Shown: one piece after another, positions 25,749 to 34,292 of the stretch
How the letters are laid out: each line of letters opens with the position of its first letter
Numbering within the stretch: position 1 is the first letter of the stretch
From: Flavobacterium gillisiae
GTDB taxonomy: Bacteria; Bacteroidota; Bacteroidia; Flavobacteriales; Flavobacteriaceae
Assembly: GCF_900107635.1 (NCBI RefSeq)
Contig: NZ_FNRD01000013.1
Coordinates: 88,337 to 152,336, forward strand
Direction: 5' to 3'
Length of the DNA: 64,000 bases
The notes under the pieces: model-generated
Seen by the model: only the letters and a program-made list of their open reading frames with translations
Told to the model about the DNA's origin: nothing
The model's database searches: none
Translations under genes and position numbers: made by a program

Positions 25749-26036
25749 TTATTTTGTTGCTTGTGATTTATAATAATTTACGTCTAACCAAGATCCCCCG
25801 TTATAACACTCTATTCCAAGTTGAGAAAGGAAATGTTGTGCTTGTCCGCTTCTGTTTCCAGAGGCGCAACATAGTACTAAAGGGGCTTTCAGTTTTTTTA
25901 ATTCTTCTACTCTTTCTGGTATTTCATTTAGCGGAATATTAAGGGAACCTATTACATTACCTCCCATAAACTCACCGTAAGAACGGACATCTACAATGGT
26001 TCCTTCGTTTTCTTTGATTATTTTTTCTACGCTCAT
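25749..26036 (-). CDS. rhodanese-like sulfurtransferase 2
   Basis: 95 residues, a single rhodanese domain with TIVDVRSYGEFMGGNVIGS and active-site loop CCASGNR (Cys57, Arg62). First gene of the three-gene run. Both rhodaneses keep their catalytic cysteine preceded by a second cysteine. Confidence 0.92.
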   Translation of the reverse strand: MSVEKIIKENEGTIVDVRSYGEFMGGNVIGSLNIPLNEIPERVEELKKLKAPLVLCCASGNRSGQAQHFLSQLGIECYNGGSWLDVNYYKSQATK

Positions 26037-26224
26037 TTTGTTTAATTTATAAAGTTAGAATTGGTCTCAAAAGGAGCACTGTTATTCAATCGTATGTATC
26101 GTGTACTCTAATTTGATAAGGCAAAAGTAGTACAAAGGAAAAGCTTTGTCAGTAACTTTTGTTACACAAGCAAATATTTAACGTTCAACATTTAAAATGC
26201 TTATTTCCTAAAATAGAAGTCACA

Positions 26225-26251
26225 TAAAAAAAGCCTGTACGGAACAGGCTT
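26225..26251 (-). terminator. rho-independent terminator after the DUF892 gene
   Basis: On the minus strand the stem aagcctgt / acaggctt is followed by seven T. It ends the gene at 26280. Confidence 0.8.
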
Positions 26252-26279
26252 CTTAAATAATTTATTTTTGGATCAAGAA

Positions 26280-26846
26280 TTACATCCGTGGGTTTGAAAT
26301 AGCATCGGCTTTAAAAGCTTTGTTGTTAATCGAAGCCATCGCTAACTCAGTTAATCCAGCGTCGGCTTTTTTATGCTCGTCAAGGGTCATAGCTAATAGA
26401 TCAGCTGCTTTATTTTCTCCCATTGTTTTTGCAAAAGCATGTAAAGTACCATAAGTTGCAATTTCATAATGTTTTATCTTTTGTTCAGAGGCAATTATAC
26501 TAGCGTCACGAACAATTCCTTGATCTGTTTTATTGATCATTTCGTCACTCTCTTTTAGAATACCTGTTATTGCTTCGCATTTTTTTGCTGCAGGTTTGAT
26601 ACCGGTAACTTCAAATATTTTTTCCAATCGGGAAATGTGTTCATTAGTTTCCGTTAAGTGTTTATTTAGAGTAGTAGTTAATTCTGGAGTTGAAGCATTT
26701 TTTGCCATTTTAGGTAGTGTTTTGCTCAGTATTTTTTCTGCATAATAAATATCCTTCAATCCCACTTCGAATAAATCTCTTAATCCATGAGCCGAATTTG
26801 TTTTTGCTGTTGTAGTTTCTAGTGTTTTTCCTGTTGGAGTTGCCAT
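26280..26846 (-). CDS. DUF892 (YciE/YciF-type) ferritin-like protein
   Basis: 188 residues, all-helical, with LRDLFEVGLKDIYYAEKIL, repeated Glu/His positions (HLTETNEHISRLEKIFE) and IASEQKIKHYEIATYGTLHAFAK, the signature of the DUF892 four-helix family. Members are associated with stress and stationary phase; metal binding is expected from the fold but not proven. Single-gene unit with its own terminator. Confidence 0.92.
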   Translation of the reverse strand: MATPTGKTLETTTAKTNSAHGLRDLFEVGLKDIYYAEKILSKTLPKMAKNASTPELTTTLNKHLTETNEHISRLEKIFEVTGIKPAAKKCEAITGILKESDEMINKTDQGIVRDASIIASEQKIKHYEIATYGTLHAFAKTMGENKAADLLAMTLDEHKKADAGLTELAMASINNKAFKADAISNPRM

Positions 26847-27111
26847 GATAATTGAATTTAAATATTAATATTTTGCTTTTTGTTTCTATTAAAATTAAAA
26901 AAAATAAGCTCATAAAAACTGTTAATTAACTTAAAATCAATAAAATAGGTATTTTTTAACTAAAAATAATAGGGTGTTTCTTTGTAATAACAATATGTGG
27001 TTTTTCTTGGTGAATTTTAGCTTTCTTTTTGGGTTATTTCCAAAGTAAAAAGGGTGATAAACAGCTTAGGTAATTAAAAGAAGTGTTGGACTTTAATGTC
27101 CGAATAAAAAA
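26847..27111. other. spacer with no supported gene
   Basis: About 265 bp, very A/T-rich. The word aaaaataagctcat near 26899 recurs at the start of the inverted repeat at 27112. No gene seen. Confidence 0.45.
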
Positions 27112-27158
27112 AATAAGCTCATTTATGCCCAGCTTGTTTCGGGTTAAATGAGCTTATT
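27112..27158. terminator. inverted repeat, probable terminator
   Basis: Arms aataagctcattta / taaatgagcttatt around an 18-19 base loop, with a T run 9 bp after. Lies downstream of the DUF1003 gene on the minus strand. Confidence 0.55.
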
Positions 27159-27225
27159 AATGATTTTTTTTTCGAAGTAAAAATCATGAAAAATTAAAAT
27201 CTAGATGAATGATTTCATTCTTTAA

Positions 27226-27642
27226 TTAGGGCTGTTTTTCCATTTGTTCTAACAGTCTGATTATTTTGTCTAATTTGTCGACTTCAATACTATTCAGTTT
27301 TGATGTCAGCGCTTCTATTTCTAGTTTGGCATCAAGATTAGTCTGATAGTCAGCCTGCGCTTGGGCTCGGTCTCTTTCGTTTTGTCTGTTTTGAGACATC
27401 ATGATAATCGGAGCTGCATAAGCCGCTTGCGTTGAGAACAGCAGATTAAGCAAAATAAAAGGATAGACATCCCAATGTTTCATAAAGGCGATTAGGTTTA
27501 AGGTCATCCAAAGAACGACTAATACTGTTTGTACAATTATGAATTTCCACGACCCCATACTTTTAGCCACGGCATCGGCCAGACGGCTGCCAAACCCTAA
27601 GGTGTCAAAATGCTTTTGGTGCCAATTTTTTTTTGCTAACAT
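27226..27642 (-). CDS. DUF1003 membrane protein
   Basis: 138 residues with the DUF1003 pattern: RLADAVAKSMGSWKFIIVQT, two membrane helices (one ending WMTLN, the second PFILLNLLFSTQAAYAAPII), then MMSQNRQNERDRAQAQADYQ and a coiled-coil tail. Inner membrane; function unknown. It follows the DUF1622 gene on the same strand by 34 bp. Confidence 0.9.
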   Translation of the reverse strand: MLAKKNWHQKHFDTLGFGSRLADAVAKSMGSWKFIIVQTVLVVLWMTLNLIAFMKHWDVYPFILLNLLFSTQAAYAAPIIMMSQNRQNERDRAQAQADYQTNLDAKLEIEALTSKLNSIEVDKLDKIIRLLEQMEKQP

Positions 27643-27676
27643 AGTTTGGGTATTTGATAAAGGGTTATTGATTTAT

Positions 27677-28021
27677 TTAAATTTTATTTTTTTGCCATGG
27701 AAATTTACCTTCGAGTTCGACCTGCAATGATAAACTCATTATCGTTCTGATAAATACAATTAAGCCTAAAATCGATACTGATTCCAACGTTGGCTCTGCA
27801 ACTACTGTGGCAATTATATCAGCTGCGATTAATATTTCAAGTCCTAAAAGTATTGATTTTCCCAGCGTTTGTCTCAATTCAATAAACGGTTCTGGTTTTC
27901 TTTTATAAAACAGTACAAGTGACTTTACGAGGGAATAAACTACGCCTGTAAAAATAGTAATGCACCCTAAGATTTCGATAGTTGCTGCGATGTAGTTTAT
28001 AAATATTTTGATATTTTCCAT
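27677..28021 (-). CDS. DUF1622 membrane protein
   Basis: 114 residues with three membrane helices and the family core RQTLGKSILLGLEILIAADI. Probably co-transcribed with the DUF1003 gene that follows it. Function unknown. Confidence 0.88.
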   Translation of the reverse strand: MENIKIFINYIAATIEILGCITIFTGVVYSLVKSLVLFYKRKPEPFIELRQTLGKSILLGLEILIAADIIATVVAEPTLESVSILGLIVFIRTIMSLSLQVELEGKFPWQKNKI

Positions 28022-28168
28022 TTTGCTTGTTGATTAAAACCAGTTATAAAAAGGGTTTTGTATGAGCTACTTTATTTATTCGTTCCATATCGTAAAAAAT
28101 GTTATGCTTAAAAGCAGCGACAAAATGAATCTAATTGACAGGTAAATATATAGTAAACTTCGTTTGTT

Positions 28169-28184
28169 TGTACAGTGCTGTACA
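28169..28184. promoter_or_regulatory. palindrome, possible operator
   Basis: tgtacagtgctgtaca is a perfect 7-bp inverted repeat with a two-base centre, 150 bp upstream of the DUF1622-DUF1003 pair. It may bind a dimeric regulator. No second copy was noticed. Confidence 0.3.
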
Positions 28185-28232
28185 TTATGATGGAGTCATT
28201 TTGTTGATTTGAAATAAGTATAGATAATAGTA

Positions 28233-28625
28233 TTATTTTTTTATGTATTTATTGAGGTAACAGTCGTAACATTCATCGTTTAGCATCAATTGACTATCAG
28301 TTCTCACGAAAGACTGTTTTGAATCATTTTCATAGATAATTAATTTTTTTTCTCCTCCAAAAATGGAATTTCCGTTTTGAATAGAGTAGGAGGATTCATA
28401 AACTAAAACCCCATCCGTATATCTTTTTACTGTTGTGTTTGAGATTTCTAATTGAATTGATTTACCGGTTGACTCTGGTGTTGTTGTAATTCCGGCAATT
28501 CCGCCTGAAGATTCAACCCAATTCCATTTTCCAATGATGGCTTTATTCTCAGAGTCGCTCGTATCTGTGGAACAACTGCTAATTGAAAATAGGACTAAGA
28601 GTAGGCACGTTATTTTTCTCATCAT
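28233..28625 (-). CDS. small lipoprotein, lipocalin-like
   Basis: 130 residues from the ATG pair at 28625/28622 (MMRKITCLLLVLFSISSC); an upstream in-frame ATG adds 18 non-signal residues and is rejected. The lipobox is followed by STDTSD and then IIGKWNWVESSGGIAG, a start common in lipocalin-like Bacteroidota lipoproteins, with later beta strands (VLVYESSYSIQNG). A CYDC pair lies near the end. Function unknown. Confidence 0.75.
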   Translation of the reverse strand: MMRKITCLLLVLFSISSCSTDTSDSENKAIIGKWNWVESSGGIAGITTTPESTGKSIQLEISNTTVKRYTDGVLVYESSYSIQNGNSIFGGEKKLIIYENDSKQSFVRTDSQLMLNDECYDCYLNKYIKK

Positions 28626-28735
28626 TTTAATTTTCGAAAGAAGGGAAAGAGGTTGTGTTTTGGTTGATTTATAACGCAATTCATCGCTATTTTATTTTGG
28701 TAGAACCGACAAGAGTTTAGATCAGATGGATAAAA

Positions 28736-29290
28736 CTATTGATTCCTTTCTATAAACTCCAGTAACGATTGAAGGATTTCTTGTCCTTCGGGCCAATATT
28801 CTAATTTTGACTCGGAATTCAGATGGCCTTTCTCGCCAATATTTATAAAAGTACTTCCCCATTTTTCGGCAAGGAACTCGGCTCTTTCTACTGAAATATA
28901 AGGATCATTGGAACTTGTAATTACTACTGTCGGAAAATCTAATTTTAATAGGGGAATGGGGGAGAAGTTTCTGGTTTGTTCTGGGGTATGCGCTGGAGAA
29001 TCTACATCTGCTGGTGCAACAAGTAAGGCACCAACTATTTTGTCAATTTTGTTTTCTTTTGACCAATGACTGATTAGCGAGCAGGCGAGACTATGAGCAA
29101 CGATAATGATTTCGCCTTCCGCCGATTCGATTGAAGAGTTTAAGCTTTCCAACCAATCTTTTAAAAGAGGATTGTCCCAATCCTTCTGAACTACTTTTTG
29201 GGCAGTTTCAAAATGCTGTAGCCAATAGTTTTGCCAATGCGTCTCTCCTGAGTCTCCTAATCCTGGAACAATTAATATAGTGTGCTTCAT
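28736..29290 (-). CDS. RBBP9/YdeN-type alpha/beta hydrolase
   Basis: 184 residues, the usual length. A complete triad is visible: Ser67 in VAHSLAC, Asp129 in SSNDPY and His156 in GEKGHLNSES. The N-terminus ILIVPGLGDSGETHWQNYW is typical of this family. Cytoplasmic serine hydrolase; the substrate is unknown. Confidence 0.92.
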   Translation of the reverse strand: MKHTILIVPGLGDSGETHWQNYWLQHFETAQKVVQKDWDNPLLKDWLESLNSSIESAEGEIIIVAHSLACSLISHWSKENKIDKIVGALLVAPADVDSPAHTPEQTRNFSPIPLLKLDFPTVVITSSNDPYISVERAEFLAEKWGSTFINIGEKGHLNSESKLEYWPEGQEILQSLLEFIERNQ

Positions 29291-29585
29291 GTTTTTTTTT
29301 AATTAAAGGGCAATTCTAAATGCAAAGACAATAACTTTCGGGTCGCTACAAATAGGGTCGCTTTCGGGTTTCTGATACCTTATTCTCATTCACTTTACTA
29401 TTAGCAGCAAGCGTAACTACAAATCTACCATCCATTTCAAACGATCGTATATCGTTACAAAGCTAATGAATTCCATTTCTTTCCGTTATCATATTTTTTA
29501 TTTTCATCGGAAGGAAAATTAGAGGATGGCAATTCAGAATTAATACGAGTCTTTTTTCTTTAATTTATATATTTGTAAAAAAACC

Positions 29586-30425
29586 ATGCGTTATAAAATT
29601 GCGATACTAGTTCTCCTCAATAGTCTTTTGTTGGGGAGTTGTGCCTCAAAGAAAATTACAGATGCTTCTTATTTGGTTTCTTCGAAAGAAAACACAATAG
29701 CGGCGCCGAAAATGAATGTTTTTGTTCCTAGAAATTCAAAAGCAAAACAGCTGCCTGTGTTAATCTTTGTACATGGAGGCTACTGGAATAGTGGACGAAA
29801 AGGGACTTATGATTTGTTAGGTCGAAACTTTGCGCGCAAAGGAGTAGTCACTGTTATCCCCGATTATACTTTAAGTCCAAATACGGATTATGATGGGATG
29901 GCCAGGCAAATTGCTGCCGTGATTCAATGGACGAAAGACAGTATTAGTAAATACAAGGGTAACCCAAATGCAGTCTTTGTAACTGGGCATTCGGCAGGAG
30001 GACATTTAGGGGCATTAGCAGTTATGAATCCGAAGTACGGAATTGATCCTAAGAGTATTGCCGGAATTATATTGAATGATGCCGCTGGATTAGACATGAA
30101 ATATTATTTAGAGGAAAACCCACCTACTACCGAATACAATTATATCACAACCTGGACTAACTCGCCTGCTAGATGGCAAGATGCCTCGCCCATTTATTTT
30201 TTAGATAAAAACACGCCTCCTTTTTTAATTTATGTTGGCGATAAAACCTATGCTTCTATAAAAACAACTAATAAGCGTTTTATTGATGCCTTGCATCCTT
30301 TTCAGCCAGAAGTGAAAGCAATACCAATAAACAAAAAGCATGTTCCTATGGTTACACAGTACTTTTATCCTTGGAGCGACCGCTTAGATGAGGTGATTGA
30401 TTTTATGAATAGTAACTTAAAATAA
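29586..30425 (+). CDS. alpha/beta hydrolase (esterase-like) lipoprotein
   Basis: 279 residues with lipobox LLGSC (Cys19). The oxyanion motif HGGYW (63-67) and nucleophile Ser136 in GHSAGGHLG place it with the carboxylesterase / kynurenine formamidase-like group. It is exported and probably anchored in an envelope membrane. The substrate cannot be told. The 295 bp upstream hold no gene. Confidence 0.88.
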   Translation: MRYKIAILVLLNSLLLGSCASKKITDASYLVSSKENTIAAPKMNVFVPRNSKAKQLPVLIFVHGGYWNSGRKGTYDLLGRNFARKGVVTVIPDYTLSPNTDYDGMARQIAAVIQWTKDSISKYKGNPNAVFVTGHSAGGHLGALAVMNPKYGIDPKSIAGIILNDAAGLDMKYYLEENPPTTEYNYITTWTNSPARWQDASPIYFLDKNTPPFLIYVGDKTYASIKTTNKRFIDALHPFQPEVKAIPINKKHVPMVTQYFYPWSDRLDEVIDFMNSNLK

Positions 30426-30533
30426 ATATTTTTTAAAATTAGTGAATAGTAAGGTAGGGTAAACAGGTACGAAGTTGTCTTACTATTGAAGTTATCAATG
30501 AGATACTATTGTACTAACACTAATTTTAAAATT

Positions 30534-30998
30534 ATGAAAACAGTTAAAGCCGCATTATTACTACTAATTTTTTCTTTTGTACCCAATGTGAATGCTCAAC
30601 AAGCCAGAGTTAGTAATGATACCCAAGTAGAAACAAAACATAGTGTGTCCTATTACCAACAAAGAGGTTTAGAAGATGCGCAATACGAACAAAAGTTTGA
30701 AGCAAAAAGCAAAACAGAGGAACGTACATTTTGGGAGGAACAAAAACAGTACGAAAAGGAATTAAAGAAAAACGACAGAAGAGGACATCGCGCTTATCTT
30801 CAAGGTAAAAAAGAAGGTTATGCAACGCACCACGACCATTGTGATAGCCATTGTCATCACAGTGAGTATTGGTATCAGCATGCAGGATACTATTACTATG
30901 AATATAGGGAACCACGTTATGAGAATAGATCTTCGAGAACTACAGTGAGTACACAAATAGGAGTGAGTACACCAAAGGTACGATTGGGAATTTTTTAA
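30534..30998 (+). CDS. exported His/Tyr-rich protein of unknown function
   Basis: 154 residues starting at ATG 30534 (MKTVKAALLLLIFSFVPNVNAQ, a signal peptide); an in-frame ATG at 30486 would bury this signal and is rejected. The mature part has a charged helical section, then HHDHCDSHCHHSEYWYQHAG, which could bind metal, and YYYYEYREPRYE. No family recognised. Confidence 0.7.
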   Translation: MKTVKAALLLLIFSFVPNVNAQQARVSNDTQVETKHSVSYYQQRGLEDAQYEQKFEAKSKTEERTFWEEQKQYEKELKKNDRRGHRAYLQGKKEGYATHHDHCDSHCHHSEYWYQHAGYYYYEYREPRYENRSSRTTVSTQIGVSTPKVRLGIF

Positions 30999-31034
30999 TA
31001 TAGAATTTACATGGAATAGCAATCAATTCAATAT

Positions 31035-31076
31035 AAAAGACCGCTTTTAAAGTAATTTAAAAGCGGTCTTTTTTTG
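31035..31076. terminator. bidirectional rho-independent terminator
   Basis: The stem aaaagaccgcttttaa / tttaaaagcggtctttt with a T run follows the His-rich protein gene. Confidence 0.88.
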
Positions 31077-31125
31077 ATTGTTTTTAGCCACAAGTAGCCG
31101 CAGCAATTATGTCAATGCAACGTTT

Positions 31126-32211
31126 TTATTTCAGAGGTAATTCTATTTTATTCAAAGTAAAAGTCATAGTTGAAATATCGCCAGTAACTTCATTAATCTT
31201 GGAATTTGTGAAGTACAAGTAGTTGTTATAGATACTAAAGGTATCGGCCCATCTAATTTTTTCGCCTTCAACTAATGTATGAATGCTACCTTCTTGTTTT
31301 CGGTACATGATTTTGTTGTTTTCTAAATCAGCAAAATATAAAGTACCATTTTCGTCTAGAATCATTCCATCTGGAGCTGCTGTTTTGGCTACTAATTTCA
31401 CTGACTTTTCTACTTCTTTATTAGTTCCATTGGCTAATGCTTTTGTGGATACTGAATATAAACTATACCCCGTTAGAGCATGATAGTAGAGTAGGTCATT
31501 TTTTGTGTCTAATGCAATTCCGTCAGAATTAATCGTATTCTCCCATTTTTTGTCGCCAAAAGTTAAATAGGCTTGTTCTGCTTTTGTAGAGAAATGATTG
31601 TCTAAAACTCTAGTAGTTATTCCAGTAGTCATGTCTAGTACAATTAAACCAGCTCTACCAGAATCAGTACAATAGATTTTATTATGTTTTTTGTCTACGC
31701 GTAAATCGTTAATGTAAGAATTAGGGTAGTAACTACCTTTTTGTAACAGATAGGTTTTTTCTAATTTGTTATCACTTAGATTAAAAACAAAAAGTCGGGG
31801 TGCGTCGAGAACGGCACCAAATAGAGGGCTACGTGTGTCTAATACATAAAGCATATTTTCGAAAGCAACGACAGATTGTACGCCGATAAACTTATGATCT
31901 TCAGCCGTGTTACCAATTTCCCAGGAATTCCATTCTTTATTAGGAAAGGCTATTTTCTGATTGTCTTTGGTAATTTCAACAACTGAATTGTCAATCCCTT
32001 TTCTCCATCGAGGGAAGTTTACGAAAATTCGTCCTGCAGTACTCACAGTAACGCCTGTAACTTGCTGTCCTACGAATTCAGCAACTTGTTGTACTTGTGC
32101 GGTAAGACTGTCAGCTTGTTTTGATACTTCGGTGTCTGTTTTCTTGTTTGTGGCTTCTTTACAAGAAACAACTATTATAAAAAGAGAGAGTAGATAAAGA
32201 CTTTTTTTCAT
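31126..32211 (-). CDS. MRJP/yellow-type (SMP-30-like) beta-propeller lipoprotein
   Basis: 361 residues with lipobox VVSC (Cys17). The propeller contains VTVSTAGRIFVNFPRW, LYVLDTRSP, INDLRVDKKHNKIYCTDSG and GIALDTKNDLLYYHALTG, matching bacterial members of the major royal jelly protein / yellow group, often named L-dopachrome tautomerase-related. Periplasmic or surface; activity unknown. Confidence 0.88.
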   Translation of the reverse strand: MKKSLYLLSLFIIVVSCKEATNKKTDTEVSKQADSLTAQVQQVAEFVGQQVTGVTVSTAGRIFVNFPRWRKGIDNSVVEITKDNQKIAFPNKEWNSWEIGNTAEDHKFIGVQSVVAFENMLYVLDTRSPLFGAVLDAPRLFVFNLSDNKLEKTYLLQKGSYYPNSYINDLRVDKKHNKIYCTDSGRAGLIVLDMTTGITTRVLDNHFSTKAEQAYLTFGDKKWENTINSDGIALDTKNDLLYYHALTGYSLYSVSTKALANGTNKEVEKSVKLVAKTAAPDGMILDENGTLYFADLENNKIMYRKQEGSIHTLVEGEKIRWADTFSIYNNYLYFTNSKINEVTGDISTMTFTLNKIELPLK

Positions 32212-32225
32212 TTTAGTTAAATTTG

Positions 32226-32256
32226 AAAACGTCCAATAGAATTTATTGGACGTTTT
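32226..32256. terminator. rho-independent terminator
   Basis: The stem aaaacgtccaata / tattggacgtttt lies between the VOC gene (which ends into it on the minus strand) and the MRJP-type gene. Confidence 0.82.
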
Positions 32257-32260
32257 GTTT

Positions 32261-32773
32261 TTATTTCGTGTAGGCTCCCGAAGAATACGTTAGTTCATAA
32301 CTGTGTGTGTATATTTCGAAAACAATTCCAAAAGGATCTTCGACGTAACACATTTTGAATGGTTTGTCTTTTGGATAATATTCTCTAATAGGCATTCTTT
32401 GTTTACCACCGTAAGATACAATTTTTTCGATAAGGTCTTCAATGTTTGGATCTTGTACACAAAAATGAAAAAGTCCCGTATTGAAAGGATTGAATTCTGG
32501 GGCTTCTTTAACTCCGTTAGGGAAAGAGAATAATTCGATTCCTATACCATCTGAAGTTGCTAAATGTGCAATTTCAAATTCTTCCCAATCTTCACCAAAA
32601 ACGTCAATACACATTTGGCCAATAGCCGTTTCTTTTTCTTTCTTTACTGTAGAAGGTTCCATAATAATGTACCAGCCCATTACTTCGGAGTAGAATTTAA
32701 CGGCCTCTTTTATATTCGGAACTGTAATCCCGATATGTGAAAATGATTTTGGGTAATTTGTATTTGTTGTCAT
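32261..32773 (-). CDS. VOC superfamily protein (glyoxalase/dioxygenase fold)
   Basis: 170 residues: two beta-alpha-beta-beta-beta halves, with FSHIGITVPNIKEAVKFYSEV at the start, FHFCVQDPNI in the middle and YVEDPFGIVFEIYTHS at the end. His and Glu positions fit a metal site. It is divergently transcribed from an HxlR regulator 120 bp away, which probably controls it. Confidence 0.9.
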   Translation of the reverse strand: MTTNTNYPKSFSHIGITVPNIKEAVKFYSEVMGWYIIMEPSTVKKEKETAIGQMCIDVFGEDWEEFEIAHLATSDGIGIELFSFPNGVKEAPEFNPFNTGLFHFCVQDPNIEDLIEKIVSYGGKQRMPIREYYPKDKPFKMCYVEDPFGIVFEIYTHSYELTYSSGAYTK

Positions 32774-32893
32774 ATGTTATAGTATTTGATTGCAAAATTA
32801 GGCTATATTTGCATAATTAGCAAGTACTAACCATAAAGTACTATAGTTACTTAAAAGAGTAAAATGTAGATTATCAATATATTAAAAGTTAAA

Positions 32894-33205
32894 ATGAGCG
32901 AAAAAAATTATTGTCCACTTAATTATACAATGAGTTTAATAGGGACTAAATGGAAACCTTTAATTTTATTTCATCTATTGGATGGAGGTTTGCGTTCCGG
33001 ATTGCTGCAAAAGCAGATCTCAGGTATTTCAAATAAAATGTTTACGCAAACCGTCAGGGAATTAGAAAAGGACGGCCTTATTTCTAGAAAAGTTTTTCCA
33101 GTGGTTCCGCCAAAAGTAGAATACACATTAAGCGAGAGAGGAAGATCGCTAGAACCTATTCTGCGAAGCTTGGATGCTTGGGGTATTGAAGATGGCTCAA
33201 AATAG
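32894..33205 (+). CDS. HxlR family transcriptional regulator
   Basis: 103 residues, winged helix, with NYCPLNYTMSLIGTKWKPLI, LQKQISGISNKMFTQTVRELEKDGLI and YTLSERGRSLEPIL. A conserved N-terminal Cys is present, as in redox- or aldehyde-sensing members. It is divergent from the VOC gene, a common pairing for detoxification switches. Confidence 0.92.
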   Translation: MSEKNYCPLNYTMSLIGTKWKPLILFHLLDGGLRSGLLQKQISGISNKMFTQTVRELEKDGLISRKVFPVVPPKVEYTLSERGRSLEPILRSLDAWGIEDGSK

Positions 33206-33359
33206 TTTAAGGAGGTTGTTTGATTTAGTTATGAACTATAGTAAGTAGATGGATGCAGTATTGTGAGGTTTGTATGTTTTTTTTTAAAGTAGTCCATAAA
33301 TAAACGAAACAAAAATTGTGTTCTTAAGCTTGGCTACTTAACGAAAGCTCTCAAAGAGG

Positions 33360-34256
33360 TTATGGGTTGCAATAGTCACAATACATAGGGTCTTCGGTTG
33401 TTTTATTATGTGGGTACATTTCTTCTTTTGTGTATTGACAATGTTGGCACGTATAAATGTAGCTTAATGTTGAATTGGTAGTCGATCTACATAAGCTACA
33501 CTTTAAGCCTTTTTTAGCGTCTGTAATTCCAAAACCTGGGATATTACATTGAGGACAACAAGAATTTATCTTTTCAACCAGTTTTTTAGTTGCGTTTTGA
33601 ATTACAGTCATCCGGCTAGGATTGTACATGGCACGCATATCTGTTTCAACATAAACTTTGTTAAACGTTTCATGTAACAAATGAAAAGTATTTTTCAGAT
33701 CTTTTAGGTTTGTAATACCTTTGATTATTGTACTATTTTCTGATTTTGATGGGCGAAGGATTAATCCGTGGGAAGGGAATTGTACTAGTTGAGCAAAGTC
33801 CAATAGTTCTTGTTCATTCGTAATTTCACTTCCGTTAAAATTGGTTTCCATACTCAGTTCTCTGACTATTATTTCCAAGTTGTTTTTTGTATCGATAAAT
33901 ATTAAAAACTCATCATCTGCACTTGCAATAAATATGGAAGGGTGAGCGCCAAAAGAACCTTCACTTGCTACACCTAAATCGCAGTTGCTTAGTTTCATTG
34001 CTAAAAGGCATTTTTGCCTTGCAGTTGCTATCGGGTCGAGTTCTCTCTCTATTTCTCCTGTAAAAGTGCCTAATAGGTCTGTGTCAAAATTTTCATTAAC
34101 AAAGCAGATTACTCCAAGACTTTTTTCTAGTAAAGGAGCAATTACTTTTTCCTTTTCGTGCTTAGTAGCGATTAAGAGTCTTCTGTTTTTAAATAATAGG
34201 GTACTCATATAGTTTGGGGTGATTATGATATTTTGTGGCTTTTTGTAATCTATCAT
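33360..34256 (-). CDS. DUF6671-type protein with C-terminal zinc ribbons
   Basis: 298 residues as drawn; a start at ATG 34208 (MSTLLFKNRRLLIATKHEKE) is equally plausible and would remove 16 residues. The core reads ERELDPIATARQKCLLAM and ASEGSFGAHPSIFIASADDE, the DUF6671 pattern. The C-terminus carries CxxC pairs (CCPQC, CSLC, CQHC, CDYC) able to form zinc ribbons. Function unknown. Confidence 0.8.
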   Translation of the reverse strand: MIDYKKPQNIIITPNYMSTLLFKNRRLLIATKHEKEKVIAPLLEKSLGVICFVNENFDTDLLGTFTGEIERELDPIATARQKCLLAMKLSNCDLGVASEGSFGAHPSIFIASADDEFLIFIDTKNNLEIIVRELSMETNFNGSEITNEQELLDFAQLVQFPSHGLILRPSKSENSTIIKGITNLKDLKNTFHLLHETFNKVYVETDMRAMYNPSRMTVIQNATKKLVEKINSCCPQCNIPGFGITDAKKGLKCSLCRSTTNSTLSYIYTCQHCQYTKEEMYPHNKTTEDPMYCDYCNP

Positions 34257-34292
34257 TAACTGATTTTCCTAATTCAAAATCTGGGAATTAAC

